From assembly GCA_016936495.1 (NCBI GenBank), contig JAFGXT010000053.1:1-32845 (forward strand): 32,845 nucleotides of DNA. The letters run 5' to 3'. Under the pieces are notes generated by a model, which was not told the origin of the DNA, did not search any database, and saw only the letters and a program-made list of their open reading frames with translations. Positions 23,693-32,675 of the stretch are shown in pieces. The stretch comes from Victivallales bacterium (GTDB lineage: Bacteria; Verrucomicrobiota; Lentisphaeria; Victivallales; SZUA-371). The first letter of the stretch is position 1. Each line of letters opens with the position of its first letter. The position numbers and the translations under genes are program-made.

Positions 23693-25999
23693 TCAGAAAT
23701 CGGAAAAGTCATCATCTTCCAAAGGTATGACTTTTTCATAACTGCTCTTTCCAGGATTCTTTGCTGCATTAAGAGCTTTTGCGGGTCTCCGGGTCTGTGC
23801 GCCATAATGAGCCGCCGGTCGGGCAAGTTGCTTCATCGAAACATTGCCAAACTCATTAGACTGACCTTTAACCATCTCGACCAGCTGATTGACCATGGAA
23901 GTCAGGTCTATCGCCTGGGCTGATAGTTCTTCACTGGCGGATGCCGATTCCTCCGCGTTGGCGGCATTTGACTGGGTAACCTGATCAAGCTGCGTTACCG
24001 CCTTGCTGATCTGATCGATTCCCTGAGACTGCTCTTTACTCGCCGCCGCCACTTCGTTGACAAGCTCCGCTACTTTTACAACGGATTCAACTATTTTTGA
24101 CAACATCTCATCCACTTCAGAAGACACTTTCACACCATGTTCAGCGTTCGCCTGCGATTCCACAATCAACGCGGAAGTGCTCCTCGCCGCCTCTGCGCTT
24201 CTCTGAGCCAGATTGCGCACTTCTTCGGCAACTACCGCAAAACCTTTGCCCGCTTCACCGGCTCGCGCCGCTTCAACCGCCGCGTTTAATGCCAGCAGAT
24301 TAGTCTGAAACGCGATCTCGTCGATAGTCTTGATAATTTTAGCGGTCTCATCAGATGAATCCTTAATTCTGCCAATAGCTTCGCCCATACGGATCATAGC
24401 TTCCGCCCCCTTACGCGCCATATCCGCCGCGTCGGATGACATACCGCCAGCCAGAGCGGCGTTCTCCGAATTCTGACGCGTCATAGAAGTCATTTCCTCC
24501 AGGCTGCTGGATATTTCCTCCAGACTTGCCGCCTGCTCGCTCGCCCCCTGAGACAGGGACTGACTTGAAGAAGACACTTCTTCCGACGCCGACGTTACCT
24601 GATCTGAGCCTTTACGCAAGCCGGCAATAACTATATTTATTGACTTGGTGATACCTGCAGTCAGCAATATCGCCAAAGCTATACTTATCGCCACCGCGAC
24701 AATCAGCCCTATCACCATCACCACGGAACTTAAACTAAGCAAAGCAGCCGCAGTATCGGCGATTTTCTGAGTAGATTCCAAACCGGTCTCGCTCATCTGA
24801 CGGGTGATTTTTAAACTATTGTTGCCAAGTTCAATACGTCGGACAACTATGGAGTCAAGCTGCTTCCGGCACTCGAGATAGTCAGCGACATTCTTTTCAC
24901 AAACACCTATCATAGTTTCAATCTGCGCCAACTGATGCTTATTCACATCCATAACCGTTATCGCACCAAGTTTTTTCAACAAACGCTGCATCTCCGCGAA
25001 ATTACCTTTAGCCTCATCCATCAACTTGTCATTGTCAAGTAACTGGCTTCGCGTAATCGCGATGCGAGCATTATTACCGCAGTTAATGATTTCTTTAGAT
25101 AACTGAATCTTATTATTACGGTCAAGTATTTCTGCGGTCATGAGCTTCTTTTCCGCATCATATATATCTTCCGCCTGAACTAAAGATTTACGGCACTGCG
25201 CTTCAGCGGCAAGAGCAGTACGTACGCCGGGTTCAATAACCGTGCCGGGCAGAGTCTTAATATTGTTGACGCATTCTTCCAGACTGCGCCTGAGATTACC
25301 GGCAGCAATGATGTTTTTGTCATTGACGGAAATTTTAATATAGCCGTCAATTATGTTGATTGAGGAAGAAAGAAGTGTCAGAGCGTCCCCGCCGGCTTTT
25401 CCCGTCTTGCCGTCAGCATAGTCCCGTAGCAATCCCTGTGCCTGAGAAATATTGCGTATAACCTTCAATACCTGACCGGTACGCTCTCCGCCACGGCTCA
25501 GGGCATTTTTCAGCGCTACGTCCTGACTGACCAGATAATCATTGGCGTTTTTAATATATACCAGACTGCTTTCGTTAATTTTTTTACGAGCATCGGCAGA
25601 CTGTTCAAAGAATTTTTTGGTAACAAGAAACAATCGCTGATATTCGGTAATATAACCCTTTACCAGTTCAAGCTGTTCTCCAGTTTTAGCCAGTTCTCCA
25701 CTTGAGCGTGCATGAGCCTGCGCCTCATCAATAGTCTTGAATATTTGAGCAAAAGAAGCCATTGATAAGTCGAAAAATTCTTTTTCCTGGGTATAATTAT
25801 AACCACGAATATTAAACATGAGCGTATTAATCTGATTTTCAAGTCGTGATTCCAAAGACACCCCCGGCACATGCACAGTCGAAAGCGTATTAGATTCGAA
25901 TTTCACCTTGTTCATATTAAATACCGCTATTCCGCCTAATATCAACGCAATGATAATAATAACCGTATAACCGCCACCAATCTTTGAACTCAGTTTCAT
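23693..25999 (-). CDS. Methyl-accepting chemotaxis protein with long helical (HBM-like) sensor
   Basis: This 768-residue chemoreceptor has membrane helices at about 11-29 and 418-446. The almost entirely helical periplasmic domain of about 390 residues is twice the usual four-helix-bundle size, suggesting a helical bimodular (HBM/McpS-like) sensor. No canonical HAMP with a DExG motif follows; the signalling coiled coil begins soon after the second helix ([17 protein letters not shown]). The hairpin tip is practically identical to that of the receptor at 16584-18224 ([21 protein letters not shown]). An Ala/Arg/Pro-rich linker ends in [12 protein letters not shown], matching the other receptor's tail. 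It is the second gene of the chemosensory operon, between cheW and cheA. HBM receptors characterised elsewhere sense organic acids or related compounds; the ligand here is unknown. Confidence 0.93.
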   Translation of the reverse strand: MKLSSKIGGGYTVIIIIALILGGIAVFNMNKVKFESNTLSTVHVPGVSLESRLENQINTLMFNIRGYNYTQEKEFFDLSMASFAQIFKTIDEAQAHARSSGELAKTGEQLELVKGYITEYQRLFLVTKKFFEQSADARKKINESSLVYIKNANDYLVSQDVALKNALSRGGERTGQVLKVIRNISQAQGLLRDYADGKTGKAGGDALTLLSSSINIIDGYIKISVNDKNIIAAGNLRRSLEECVNNIKTLPGTVIEPGVRTALAAEAQCRKSLVQAEDIYDAEKKLMTAEILDRNNKIQLSKEIINCGNNARIAITRSQLLDNDKLMDEAKGNFAEMQRLLKKLGAITVMDVNKHQLAQIETMIGVCEKNVADYLECRKQLDSIVVRRIELGNNSLKITRQMSETGLESTQKIADTAAALLSLSSVVMVIGLIVAVAISIALAILLTAGITKSINIVIAGLRKGSDQVTSASEEVSSSSQSLSQGASEQAASLEEISSSLEEMTSMTRQNSENAALAGGMSSDAADMARKGAEAMIRMGEAIGRIKDSSDETAKIIKTIDEIAFQTNLLALNAAVEAARAGEAGKGFAVVAEEVRNLAQRSAEAARSTSALIVESQANAEHGVKVSSEVDEMLSKIVESVVKVAELVNEVAAASKEQSQGIDQISKAVTQLDQVTQSNAANAEESASASEELSAQAIDLTSMVNQLVEMVKGQSNEFGNVSMKQLARPAAHYGAQTRRPAKALNAAKNPGKSSYEKVIPLEDDDFSDF

Positions 26000-26051
26000 G
26001 TTTCTCTCCTGAAAGATTTTGTTACTTTGTATGCTTTAATAATGAAGATAA

Positions 26052-26570
26052 TTACATTTCCGCCAGCATCGCCAGTTCGGAGCTGGTCAGAATTTTATCG
26101 ATATTCAACAGGATTTTCACTTCATCCCCGATCTTTCCGATTCCCAACATGAAATCATTGCTCTCTGAATAACCAAGTACAGTCGGTGGTTCAATTGCCT
26201 CGGAGGAAATATTCAAAACTTCCCGCACCTCATCGATAATAACGCCCATGGTACATGACACAACCTCTCCTTCCACCTGGATGACGATTATGCAGGTCTT
26301 GTCCGTATCATCCTGCTTGTCCATGTTGAATTTTGTGCGCAATTCAATAACTGGAATAATTTTTCCCCGAAGATTTATAACTCCACGGACAAAAGGTTTA
26401 ACCCGCGGCACTTTGGTAACGTTCTGCATACGGATGATTTCCTGAACTTTGGTTATTTGAATTCCAAAGACCTCATCCCCTAGAACAAAGGTAAGATATT
26501 TTCCTCCCGGATCACTCTTGGCAACTAAACCTTTACTAGATTTACTGTCTGATACTGCATTCTCTACCAT
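26052..26570 (-). CDS. cheW: Chemotaxis coupling protein CheW (first gene of the chemosensory operon)
   Basis: This CheW of 172 residues has the core YLTFVLGDEVFGIQI, KVQEIIRMQNVTKVPR, FVRGVINLRGKIIPVIEL, and a C-terminal VKILLNIDKIL. It couples CheA to the receptors. The start at 26570 is chosen because GGAG (26583-26580) lies 9 bases upstream; the ATG at 26585, five codons earlier, overlaps that site and has no ribosome site of its own. The N-terminal 20 residues are Ser/Lys-rich and likely disordered. It is first in the operon and adjoins the large chemoreceptor gene, 52 bases downstream. Confidence 0.95.
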   Translation of the reverse strand: MVENAVSDSKSSKGLVAKSDPGGKYLTFVLGDEVFGIQITKVQEIIRMQNVTKVPRVKPFVRGVINLRGKIIPVIELRTKFNMDKQDDTDKTCIIVIQVEGEVVSCTMGVIIDEVREVLNISSEAIEPPTVLGYSESNDFMLGIGKIGDEVKILLNIDKILTSSELAMLAEM

Positions 26571-26585
26571 AACTTTTATCTCCAT

Positions 26586-26853
26586 GTAATTATTACAAAT
26601 GAAGCAATAAAATTGTTAACCGTATTAGCAAACACACAAAACATACAGCAAAGAGAATTATACAAACAACATAAATTACAGAACCAGTCGAAACGGCTTC
26701 AGACACGTACCGACGATTGCCCCACGTGTCTGATTATAGAGTTTGATAGATAATGTGTCAATATGGCAAAATCATATTTTAATGAAAATATATTTATATA
26801 AATTCGTGTCAAAATCGGCAAGTGCCATTATAGCACTAACTTAATGACTATAT
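26586..26853 (-). promoter_or_regulatory. Upstream region of the chemosensory operon, with a 10-bp inverted repeat
   Basis: This gene-free stretch lies between cheW and the gpmI terminator and must contain the promoter of the chemosensory operon (minus strand). A TATAAT match reads on the minus strand at 26662-26657 with only a poor -35; TTGCTG and TAATAC 18 bases apart further down is an alternative. A perfect 10-bp inverted repeat (26699-26708 with 26724-26733, 15-base spacer) lies just upstream of these, in operator position. A smaller 5-bp repeat (26821-26825 with 26833-26837) lies further out. Function is inferred from position only. Confidence 0.4.
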
Positions 26854-26889
26854 AAAAAAACGCCGGAATCGGCGCTAACCAATTCCGGC
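26854..26889 (-). terminator. Intrinsic terminator of the lpxA-gpmI transcript
   Basis: On the minus strand an 8-bp stem GCCGGAAT/ATTCCGGC (26889-26882 with 26869-26862, 12-base loop) is followed, after one G, by seven T residues (26860-26854). It begins 31 bases after the gpmI stop. The layout is a textbook rho-independent terminator. Confidence 0.88.
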
Positions 26890-26919
26890 AAAATGCTTTT
26901 ATAATAAAAACAATATATA

Positions 26920-28578
26920 TTAATTTTTCATAATCAGTACGCTTTTATCATATTCGGCAGGAGGCTTAAAACCAAGCAGTTCCATGCAAGTCGCGGTTAT
27001 GGAGCTGATGCCAAGGTTGTCCTCACGCAATTGCTTTTTGTATTCACCCTGATATTCCGGATCGTAGACAATGCATGGCACAGGATTCAGCGAATGACTG
27101 GTCTTGCGGCAGATACTGCAATCGGCATTGCGCTTGATATTGCCTTTTTTGTCATATTCATACATATCGTCGGAATTACCGTGATCGGCAGTTACAATCA
27201 TGGTTCCGCCTGCTTTCCTGACCGCTTCCATGATGCGTCCGACACAGATGTCCACTGCGCCCATCGCCACCTGCACCGCCTGCATATTGCCGGTATGACC
27301 AACCATATCACCATTGGCAAGGTTCAGACGGATGAATTTGTACTCTCCGCCGGCGATTGCCTTAACCACCACATCGGTGATCTCTGCGCATTTCATCCAT
27401 GGACGTTGCTCAAAAGGCACTATGTCCGAAGGAACTTCCACATATTTTTCCAGTTTCTGGTCAAACATGCCTGAACGGTTGCCGTTGAAGAAATAAGTTA
27501 CATGCCCGAATTTCTGGGTCTCGCTCACCGCGAGCTGGGTTACCCCGGAAGCGCAGAGGTACTCGCCCAGAGTCTTATCAATCGCCGGAGGCGTTACCAG
27601 ATAGTTTTTAGGCACATGCAAATCGCCGTCATATTCCATCATACCGCAATAGTATACGTCTGGTTTCGGACCGCGATCGAATTTAGTCATCTCATCTTCC
27701 TCAAAAGCGGCGGTGATCTCAATCGAGCGGTCGCCACGGAAGTTGAAAAATACCATTGTATCACCGTCGACGACCGGACCGACCGGGGTCTTGCCGTCAT
27801 CAGATATAACAAAAGGCGGCAGATCCTGATCTATAGCACCAGTCTTATCCCGGAGCGCGACAATTGCTTCATGCGCGGACTTAAAGTAATCCCCCTGCCC
27901 CAGCACATGCGTTTTCCAGCCACGCTCGACCATGCTCCAGTCCGCGCCGTAACGATCCATAGTAATCTGCATACGTCCACCGCCGGAAGCGATACGAAAA
28001 TCCACGCCGGAAGCGTTCAGTCCTGCCAGAAACTCCTCGAAAGGATCGACAAACTCCAGAGCCGAAGTCTCCGGGACGTCGCGTCCGTCAAGCAGAATAT
28101 GAATTCTTACTTTTTTTATACCATCCGCCTTAGCCTGTTCCAGCATGGCGCGAAGATGCGCGATATTACTGTGTACGTTACCGTCTGAGAAAAGTCCAAG
28201 GAAATGCATGGTACTGTTTTTGCCCAGAGTATTGGCGACCGCCTCTTTCCAGGTCTGTCCGTCAAACACCTGCTTGCTTTCAATAGCTTCCTGAACAAGT
28301 TTAGCTCCCTGAGCGAACACCCGTCCGCACCCGATAGCGTTATGACCGACTTCGCTGTTGCCCATATCCTCATCGCTGGGCATACCCACGGCGGTACCGT
28401 GAGCCTGAAGCCTGGTCATCGGGCAAGTCTCCATAAGCTTGTCGAGCACCGGAGTGGAGGCGTTCAGAAAACCGTCGCCATCTTTGTATTTACCAAAACC
28501 CACGCCGTCAAGTATCGCCAGTACAACCGGACCGCGGCGATCTTTAAAATTGCTGTTTTTTTCTAAAGCATTAAGCAT
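26920..28578 (-). CDS. gpmI: 2,3-bisphosphoglycerate-independent phosphoglycerate mutase
   Basis: This 552-residue glycolytic and gluconeogenic enzyme interconverts 3- and 2-phosphoglycerate through a phosphoserine intermediate with two Mn ions. The N-terminal metal site LAILDGVGFG has Asp24. The catalytic Ser75 lies in DMGNSEVGHNAIG. RDVPETSA, NFRGDRSIE and the C-terminal metal site VTADHGNSDDM are all present. A short insert with two cysteines and histidine (DCSICRKTSHS) follows that metal site, as in the longer members of the family. The ATG at 28578 has AGGGAGA 8 bases upstream; longer frames run to the lpxA stop region. It lies 31 bases after lpxA in the same direction, with a terminator behind it. 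Confidence 0.96.
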   Translation of the reverse strand: MLNALEKNSNFKDRRGPVVLAILDGVGFGKYKDGDGFLNASTPVLDKLMETCPMTRLQAHGTAVGMPSDEDMGNSEVGHNAIGCGRVFAQGAKLVQEAIESKQVFDGQTWKEAVANTLGKNSTMHFLGLFSDGNVHSNIAHLRAMLEQAKADGIKKVRIHILLDGRDVPETSALEFVDPFEEFLAGLNASGVDFRIASGGGRMQITMDRYGADWSMVERGWKTHVLGQGDYFKSAHEAIVALRDKTGAIDQDLPPFVISDDGKTPVGPVVDGDTMVFFNFRGDRSIEITAAFEEDEMTKFDRGPKPDVYYCGMMEYDGDLHVPKNYLVTPPAIDKTLGEYLCASGVTQLAVSETQKFGHVTYFFNGNRSGMFDQKLEKYVEVPSDIVPFEQRPWMKCAEITDVVVKAIAGGEYKFIRLNLANGDMVGHTGNMQAVQVAMGAVDICVGRIMEAVRKAGGTMIVTADHGNSDDMYEYDKKGNIKRNADCSICRKTSHSLNPVPCIVYDPEYQGEYKKQLREDNLGISSITATCMELLGFKPPAEYDKSVLIMKN

Positions 28579-28609
28579 AATCAAATTCTCCCTGTTAACG
28601 CATTTATCT

Positions 28610-29410
28610 TCAAGCTCTGCGGCTGGCACCCCTGCCCTGAAGGATGCCGCGCTTGCTTGACTCTACAAATTCTATAAATTCAACGATTTCCGGCAGTTGC
28701 GGCAACTCTTCCTTTACTTTTTTCAAAGCGTTGCTGGTGTTCAAACCACTGCGGAACATAATATCATAAAGATCCTTAAGGGCTCTGATAGTATCTTTTT
28801 CAAACCCGCGACGTCTCAGTCCAACCAGATTTATACCCCGGATACCGCCGTTCCTGCCATCGGCGATCATAAACGGAGGAATATCCATCGACACCTGGGA
28901 ACCGCCGCTCAATACCGCCATCCGTCCCATGCGGCAGAACTGGTGAATGCCGGACTGACCGGAAATAAGACAAAAATCGCCTACCTCGACATGTCCGGTA
29001 AGCCCACTGAAATTGACCATAATGACGCCATTACCAACATGACAGTCATGCGCCACATGAGTATAAGCAAGCAGAAAGCAATTGTTACCAATAACGGTCT
29101 CGCCACCGGCCTTTGCCGACGGATTGGCGGTGAAACCTTCACGAAAAATATTGTTATCACCGATCCTGAGATAGGATACGCTGTTTTCGTCGTATGAATA
29201 ATCCTGCGGCGGTCCACCAATATTAGCAAAAGGATGCACCACATTGTTTTTGCCCATAACGGTATGTCCGACGACATTGCACTGGGAAACAAGACGGCAG
29301 CCGGAGCCGAGTTCAACGTCTCCGCCGACAATGCAGTAAGGACCGATTTCAACGTCATCGGCGATTTTGGCACGGGGATCGACTATCGCGGTGGAATGTA
29401 TCTTTGCCAT
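28610..29410 (-). CDS. lpxA: UDP-N-acetylglucosamine O-acyltransferase (lipid A biosynthesis)
   Basis: This 266-residue left-handed beta-helix acyltransferase transfers a hydroxyacyl chain from acyl carrier protein to UDP-GlcNAc, the first step of lipid A synthesis. Hexapeptide repeats run from about residue 5 to 185 (for example DVEIGPYCIVGGDVELGSG). The catalytic His121 is in THVAHDCHVGN, GGPPQDYSY matches the substrate loop, and IHQFCRMG is the LpxA signature. The helical C-terminal domain is at about 195-255. The ATG at 29410 fits the family start (MAKIHSTAIVDP); longer versions add an unrelated peptide. Its presence indicates a lipopolysaccharide-type outer membrane. No other lpx gene is adjacent; pairing with gpmI is unusual but may be lineage-specific. 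Confidence 0.95.
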   Translation of the reverse strand: MAKIHSTAIVDPRAKIADDVEIGPYCIVGGDVELGSGCRLVSQCNVVGHTVMGKNNVVHPFANIGGPPQDYSYDENSVSYLRIGDNNIFREGFTANPSAKAGGETVIGNNCFLLAYTHVAHDCHVGNGVIMVNFSGLTGHVEVGDFCLISGQSGIHQFCRMGRMAVLSGGSQVSMDIPPFMIADGRNGGIRGINLVGLRRRGFEKDTIRALKDLYDIMFRSGLNTSNALKKVKEELPQLPEIVEFIEFVESSKRGILQGRGASRRA

Positions 29411-29767
29411 AATATAATAAACCTGTTCTAAAATGTTAAAAATCAACACACGGTATCACAGTCTGATAATGTACTTCCGCAAAGTTCCAACGGCAAGAAA
29501 AATATGTTGAAAAAGCGCAAGAAAAACCAGTTATTCCACATAGCGACGCGTCCGCCAAAAGTCTCGGCTGCAATATTTTTTCTCTCGCATCGCTTCGCCC
29601 GCTCAAAAAAAATGTTGCGGACATGTCAAACATTAGCGAGTTACAATGCGTTGCAGGTTAATACATTTCGCCTGCGGCGACCAGCGTCCCGGCACTGCCG
29701 GTTGAGCTTGTGCCCGCTTCGCAGATTTTTTTTGATTTTTATCAGAGGGCATCCATGACCGAAAACG
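29411..29767. other. Intergenic region between araC-type gene and lpxA, carrying repeat copy B
   Basis: This stretch of 357 bases has no convincing gene. It contains repeat copy B (29555-29685). The lpxA promoter (minus strand) should lie within 29411-29550, but no clear -10/-35 pair was found. No intrinsic terminator with a stem was recognised after the AraC-type gene, although a run of eight T residues lies near 29726-29733. Confidence 0.5.
29555..29685 (+). repeat. Dispersed intergenic repeat, copy B
   Basis: This is the second copy of the 131-base repeat seen at 1045-1175, in the same orientation. The most conserved block is TCGCATCGCTTCGCCCGCTC followed by an A-run, then GTCAA, AGCGAG, ACAATG/GCAATG, GTTGCAGGT, AATACATTT and GCGACCAGC-like ends. 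The small hairpin at the GTTGCAGG block of copy A is weakened here. In copy B, CTGCAA at the left (29568-29573) can instead pair with TTGCAG (29651-29656) at the right. It lies downstream of the AraC-type gene and upstream of lpxA. Confidence 0.8.
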
Positions 29768-30571
29768 TCAATTTGTATTAATGTGTACTTTCCCGTACTG
29801 TTTTCTGAATGCGGCAGGAGACAATCCGGTTGATTTTTTGAATGCCCTGCGGAAGTAAGCAATATCATTGAAACCGGATGCTTCAGCTATTTCATTGATA
29901 TTCATGGGATTTTCGAGTAAGAGTCGCCTGGCCTGACTTAAGCGGAACGCATTTAATTTTTCCGTAATAGTCATGCCATAAGATTCTTTGAATATACGGC
30001 CAAGGTAGTCAGGATTACAATGCAGGCTGTCTGCTATAAGTGATGTGGTCATCGGGGTGGAATAATTTACCGAGATGTAATCGTGAACTCTAACCGCGAG
30101 AGGTTTTGACGCTTGCCTGTCAGCATTGCCCGGATTAGCGATATCAGCAAGCATCAAAGCCAGCAAAATGCTTGAAAGAGTCTTATCAGGCTCCGAAGAT
30201 GCGGCATCACCAAGTAACTGACGGAACCAGACAGTCATTCTTTCCGGCTCGGATACCTGCACTATTCTGGAGACAGAGTCAAGCAGTATTTCCCCTTCCC
30301 GCTTGAACGGAATAAAATGAAACCAGTAAAACCTCAAGTCGGAACTGTACTGCTCAACCCCTTCATGCCAACATCCGGGAAACAGGAGCAAAGTACATCC
30401 CGCATGAACTTCAAACACTTCTGATTCCTCGCGCATTTTCAGCGTGCCGCTGGTAACAAAAATAAGTTCAAAAGAGTCTATAATTCTTCGCGGATGCATG
30501 CCTATTCCGCGAGAAATAAAGTATCCGCCATTGCAAGGGCGGAATGGTGATATACATTGAAACTTGTTCAT
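29768..30571 (-). CDS. AraC-family transcriptional regulator
   Basis: This 267-residue regulator has an N-terminal cupin-like sugar-sensing half (about 10-100, with SFELIFVTSGTLKMR and TLLLFPGCWHEG). The C-terminal half is an AraC-type double helix-turn-helix (about 165-262: SLIADSLHCNPDYLGRIFKESYGMT, then NINEIAEASGFNDIAYFRRAFKKSTGLSPAAFRK). Both helix-turn-helix motifs look intact. It is divergent from the GH127 glycosidase gene with 191 bases between, so it most likely controls that gene in response to arabinose-containing sugars. The Shine-Dalgarno sequence before the ATG is weak. Confidence 0.92.
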   Translation of the reverse strand: MNKFQCISPFRPCNGGYFISRGIGMHPRRIIDSFELIFVTSGTLKMREESEVFEVHAGCTLLLFPGCWHEGVEQYSSDLRFYWFHFIPFKREGEILLDSVSRIVQVSEPERMTVWFRQLLGDAASSEPDKTLSSILLALMLADIANPGNADRQASKPLAVRVHDYISVNYSTPMTTSLIADSLHCNPDYLGRIFKESYGMTITEKLNAFRLSQARRLLLENPMNINEIAEASGFNDIAYFRRAFKKSTGLSPAAFRKQYGKVHINTN

Positions 30572-30685
30572 TTACATGCCCGGTTATAAAACTGTTGCTG
30601 ATATAATGGCTAATTATATATCACAGATTTTATAATAACAATACATAAAGTCGGAATAGTCTCTTTTTTCTACATATTGGTCTTC

Positions 30686-30714
30686 TTGCCATTATCCGGC
30701 TTGCAGAGTAAAAT
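30686..30714 (+). promoter_or_regulatory. Predicted promoter of the GH127 gene
   Basis: TTGCCA (30686-30691) and TAAAAT (30709-30714) are separated by 17 bases, close to the sigma-70 consensus with ideal spacing. The pair lies about 50 bases before the glycosidase ATG at 30763, leaving a short leader. The divergent AraC-type regulator would be expected to bind nearby, but no clear direct-repeat operator was identified. Confidence 0.55.
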
Positions 30715-30762
30715 AATAGACAATGAACTTTATTTTAATATTACAAAAAGGAAATACATAGC

Positions 30763-32649
30763 ATGAAACAGTCTCTGCATGACAGTGTAAAATTTACCGG
30801 CGGCTTCTGGCTCCATCTTGAAGAAATAAATCGAAATCGTACCATACCGATGAATTATAAGCAATTGGTGGATACAGGTCGAATAAAGGCAATGAAACTG
30901 GAATGGAAAGAAGGCGAACCGGATTGTCCGCATCACTTTTGGGATTCAGATGTGGCTAAATGGATGGAGGCGGCGGCCTTTTCCTTGAAAAAAACTCCTG
31001 ATAGCACATTGGAAAAGCAAATCGATGAAATCATCGATATAATTGAACGCGGTCAGACTTCTGAAGGATATTATAATTCGTATTTTTTACAAATTGAGCC
31101 GACGCGCCGCTGGCAGGATTTGCGCATCAAACATGAACTATACTGCGCCGGTCATCTCATGGAGGCAGCCGTGGCATACATGGAAACTACCGGTAGACGT
31201 AAATTCCTTGATATCATGTGCAAATATGCCGATTATATCGACACAGTATTCGGTCCGGAAGCAGAAGGAAAGATTCCAGGTTACCCCGGACACGAGGAGA
31301 TAGAATTAGCTTTAGTAAAAATGTATCACGCTACAAACAATCAGAAATATCTGCTGCTGTCAAAGTTTTTTGTGGATGTGCGTGGAACTGAGCCCAATTA
31401 CTTTGAGCTTGAATCCCAGAAATACGGATACAAGCCAGTCTGGACAGAGTTAAACTATTTTCAGGCACACACTCCGGTGAGAACACAGGACGAAGCGGTA
31501 GGTCATGCAGTAAGAGCCGTTTATCTTTACTGCGGCATGGCGGATGTGGCTCTGGAAACTGATGACGAAAAACTCGGCGAAGCATGCAAAGAATTGTGGG
31601 ACAATATAGTTAAAAAGAAAATGTATATCACCGGAGCAATCGGCTCATGCTATCATGGCGAGACATTTTCCAACGCCTATGATCTGCCCAATGAAGAGGC
31701 ATACGCGGAGACATGCGCATCAATAGGGCTCGCCTTTTTTGCTCACAGAATGTTTCAACTTCATAAGAAAGGTGAATACATGGATGTTTTGGAAAGAGCC
31801 ATATATAATGGCGCATCAAGCGGCATATCACTTGATGGAACACGTTTTTTCTATGTTAATCCACTGGCGTGTTATCCCGATGGAACGCTTGCCAACGGGC
31901 AAAAACATACACCTCGCCCGGAATGGTTCACATGCTCATGTTGCCCCCCGAATATAGCCCGGCTACGCGCCTCTGCCGGACAATACTTCTATGATTACAA
32001 TGATACCACCATCTGGGTCAATCTGTATAATGACTCCGTTACGGATATCAAAATGCAAGACCATTGCATCACCCTGACACAAACGACGGATTACCCCTGG
32101 GACGGGAAAGTGAATGTAAATATCCAATCCGCGCGTCCGGTTGAATGTGGGATTGCGTTCAGAGTTCCCGGCTGGTGCCGCGAAGCTTCGATAAAACTAA
32201 ACGGAACTGACATTGATTGCAAATCCTCAGCAAAAGACGGATATGTCTATATTAAACGCACATGGACATCAGGAGACAATGTGGAAATAACTCTCCCCAT
32301 GCCAGTTGAACTGATACACGCCAACCCCAAAGTACGTCATGATTGCGGAAGAGTCGCGCTGACCCGGGGACCATTAGTGTACTGCTTTGAACAGCAGGAC
32401 AATGGCGCTGATTTAAATGCAGTCTCTCTTATGCCGGATACTGATTTCAAACTGGAATATGACTCAGAATTGCTCAATGGTTGTGTGGTTATTTCTACAG
32501 AAGCCATGAAAATTGACCAGAACAGCTGGGGCGATGAGCTTTATTCTCCCAAAGAACCCGTAACAGTCCCATGTAAGCTCAAAGCAGTTCCTTATTTTTG
32601 CTGGGGCAACCGTAAATTCGGAGAAATGCAAATCTGGATTCGCCAATAA
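30763..32649 (+). CDS. GH127 family beta-L-arabinofuranosidase (DUF1680)
   Basis: This 628-residue glycoside hydrolase is expected to release L-arabinofuranose from beta-linked arabino-oligosaccharides, as Bifidobacterium HypBA1 does. It has an (alpha/alpha)6 barrel from about 20 to 410 and beta-sandwich domains after that. The unusual zinc-cysteine active site is visible: Glu300 (CYHGETF) as acid/base, then Glu316 and Cys318 (AETC), and Cys393/Cys394 (CSCCPPN), with Cys393 the likely nucleophile. The spacing of the two glutamates (16) and of Glu-Cys (2) matches what I recall for HypBA1. There is no signal peptide, so it acts in the cytoplasm on imported sugars. AAAGGA lies about 9 bases before the ATG. 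A single-gene unit controlled by the divergent AraC-type regulator is likely. Some GH127 members have other specificities, so the substrate is inferred. Confidence 0.9.
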   Translation: MKQSLHDSVKFTGGFWLHLEEINRNRTIPMNYKQLVDTGRIKAMKLEWKEGEPDCPHHFWDSDVAKWMEAAAFSLKKTPDSTLEKQIDEIIDIIERGQTSEGYYNSYFLQIEPTRRWQDLRIKHELYCAGHLMEAAVAYMETTGRRKFLDIMCKYADYIDTVFGPEAEGKIPGYPGHEEIELALVKMYHATNNQKYLLLSKFFVDVRGTEPNYFELESQKYGYKPVWTELNYFQAHTPVRTQDEAVGHAVRAVYLYCGMADVALETDDEKLGEACKELWDNIVKKKMYITGAIGSCYHGETFSNAYDLPNEEAYAETCASIGLAFFAHRMFQLHKKGEYMDVLERAIYNGASSGISLDGTRFFYVNPLACYPDGTLANGQKHTPRPEWFTCSCCPPNIARLRASAGQYFYDYNDTTIWVNLYNDSVTDIKMQDHCITLTQTTDYPWDGKVNVNIQSARPVECGIAFRVPGWCREASIKLNGTDIDCKSSAKDGYVYIKRTWTSGDNVEITLPMPVELIHANPKVRHDCGRVALTRGPLVYCFEQQDNGADLNAVSLMPDTDFKLEYDSELLNGCVVISTEAMKIDQNSWGDELYSPKEPVTVPCKLKAVPYFCWGNRKFGEMQIWIRQ

Positions 32650-32675
32650 AGTTTAAATTATAAAAATCCATCATC

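Noticed and set aside
27502-28188. 228-codon plus-strand open frame opposite gpmI
   Set aside because: It is a shadow of the well-conserved phosphoglycerate mutase.
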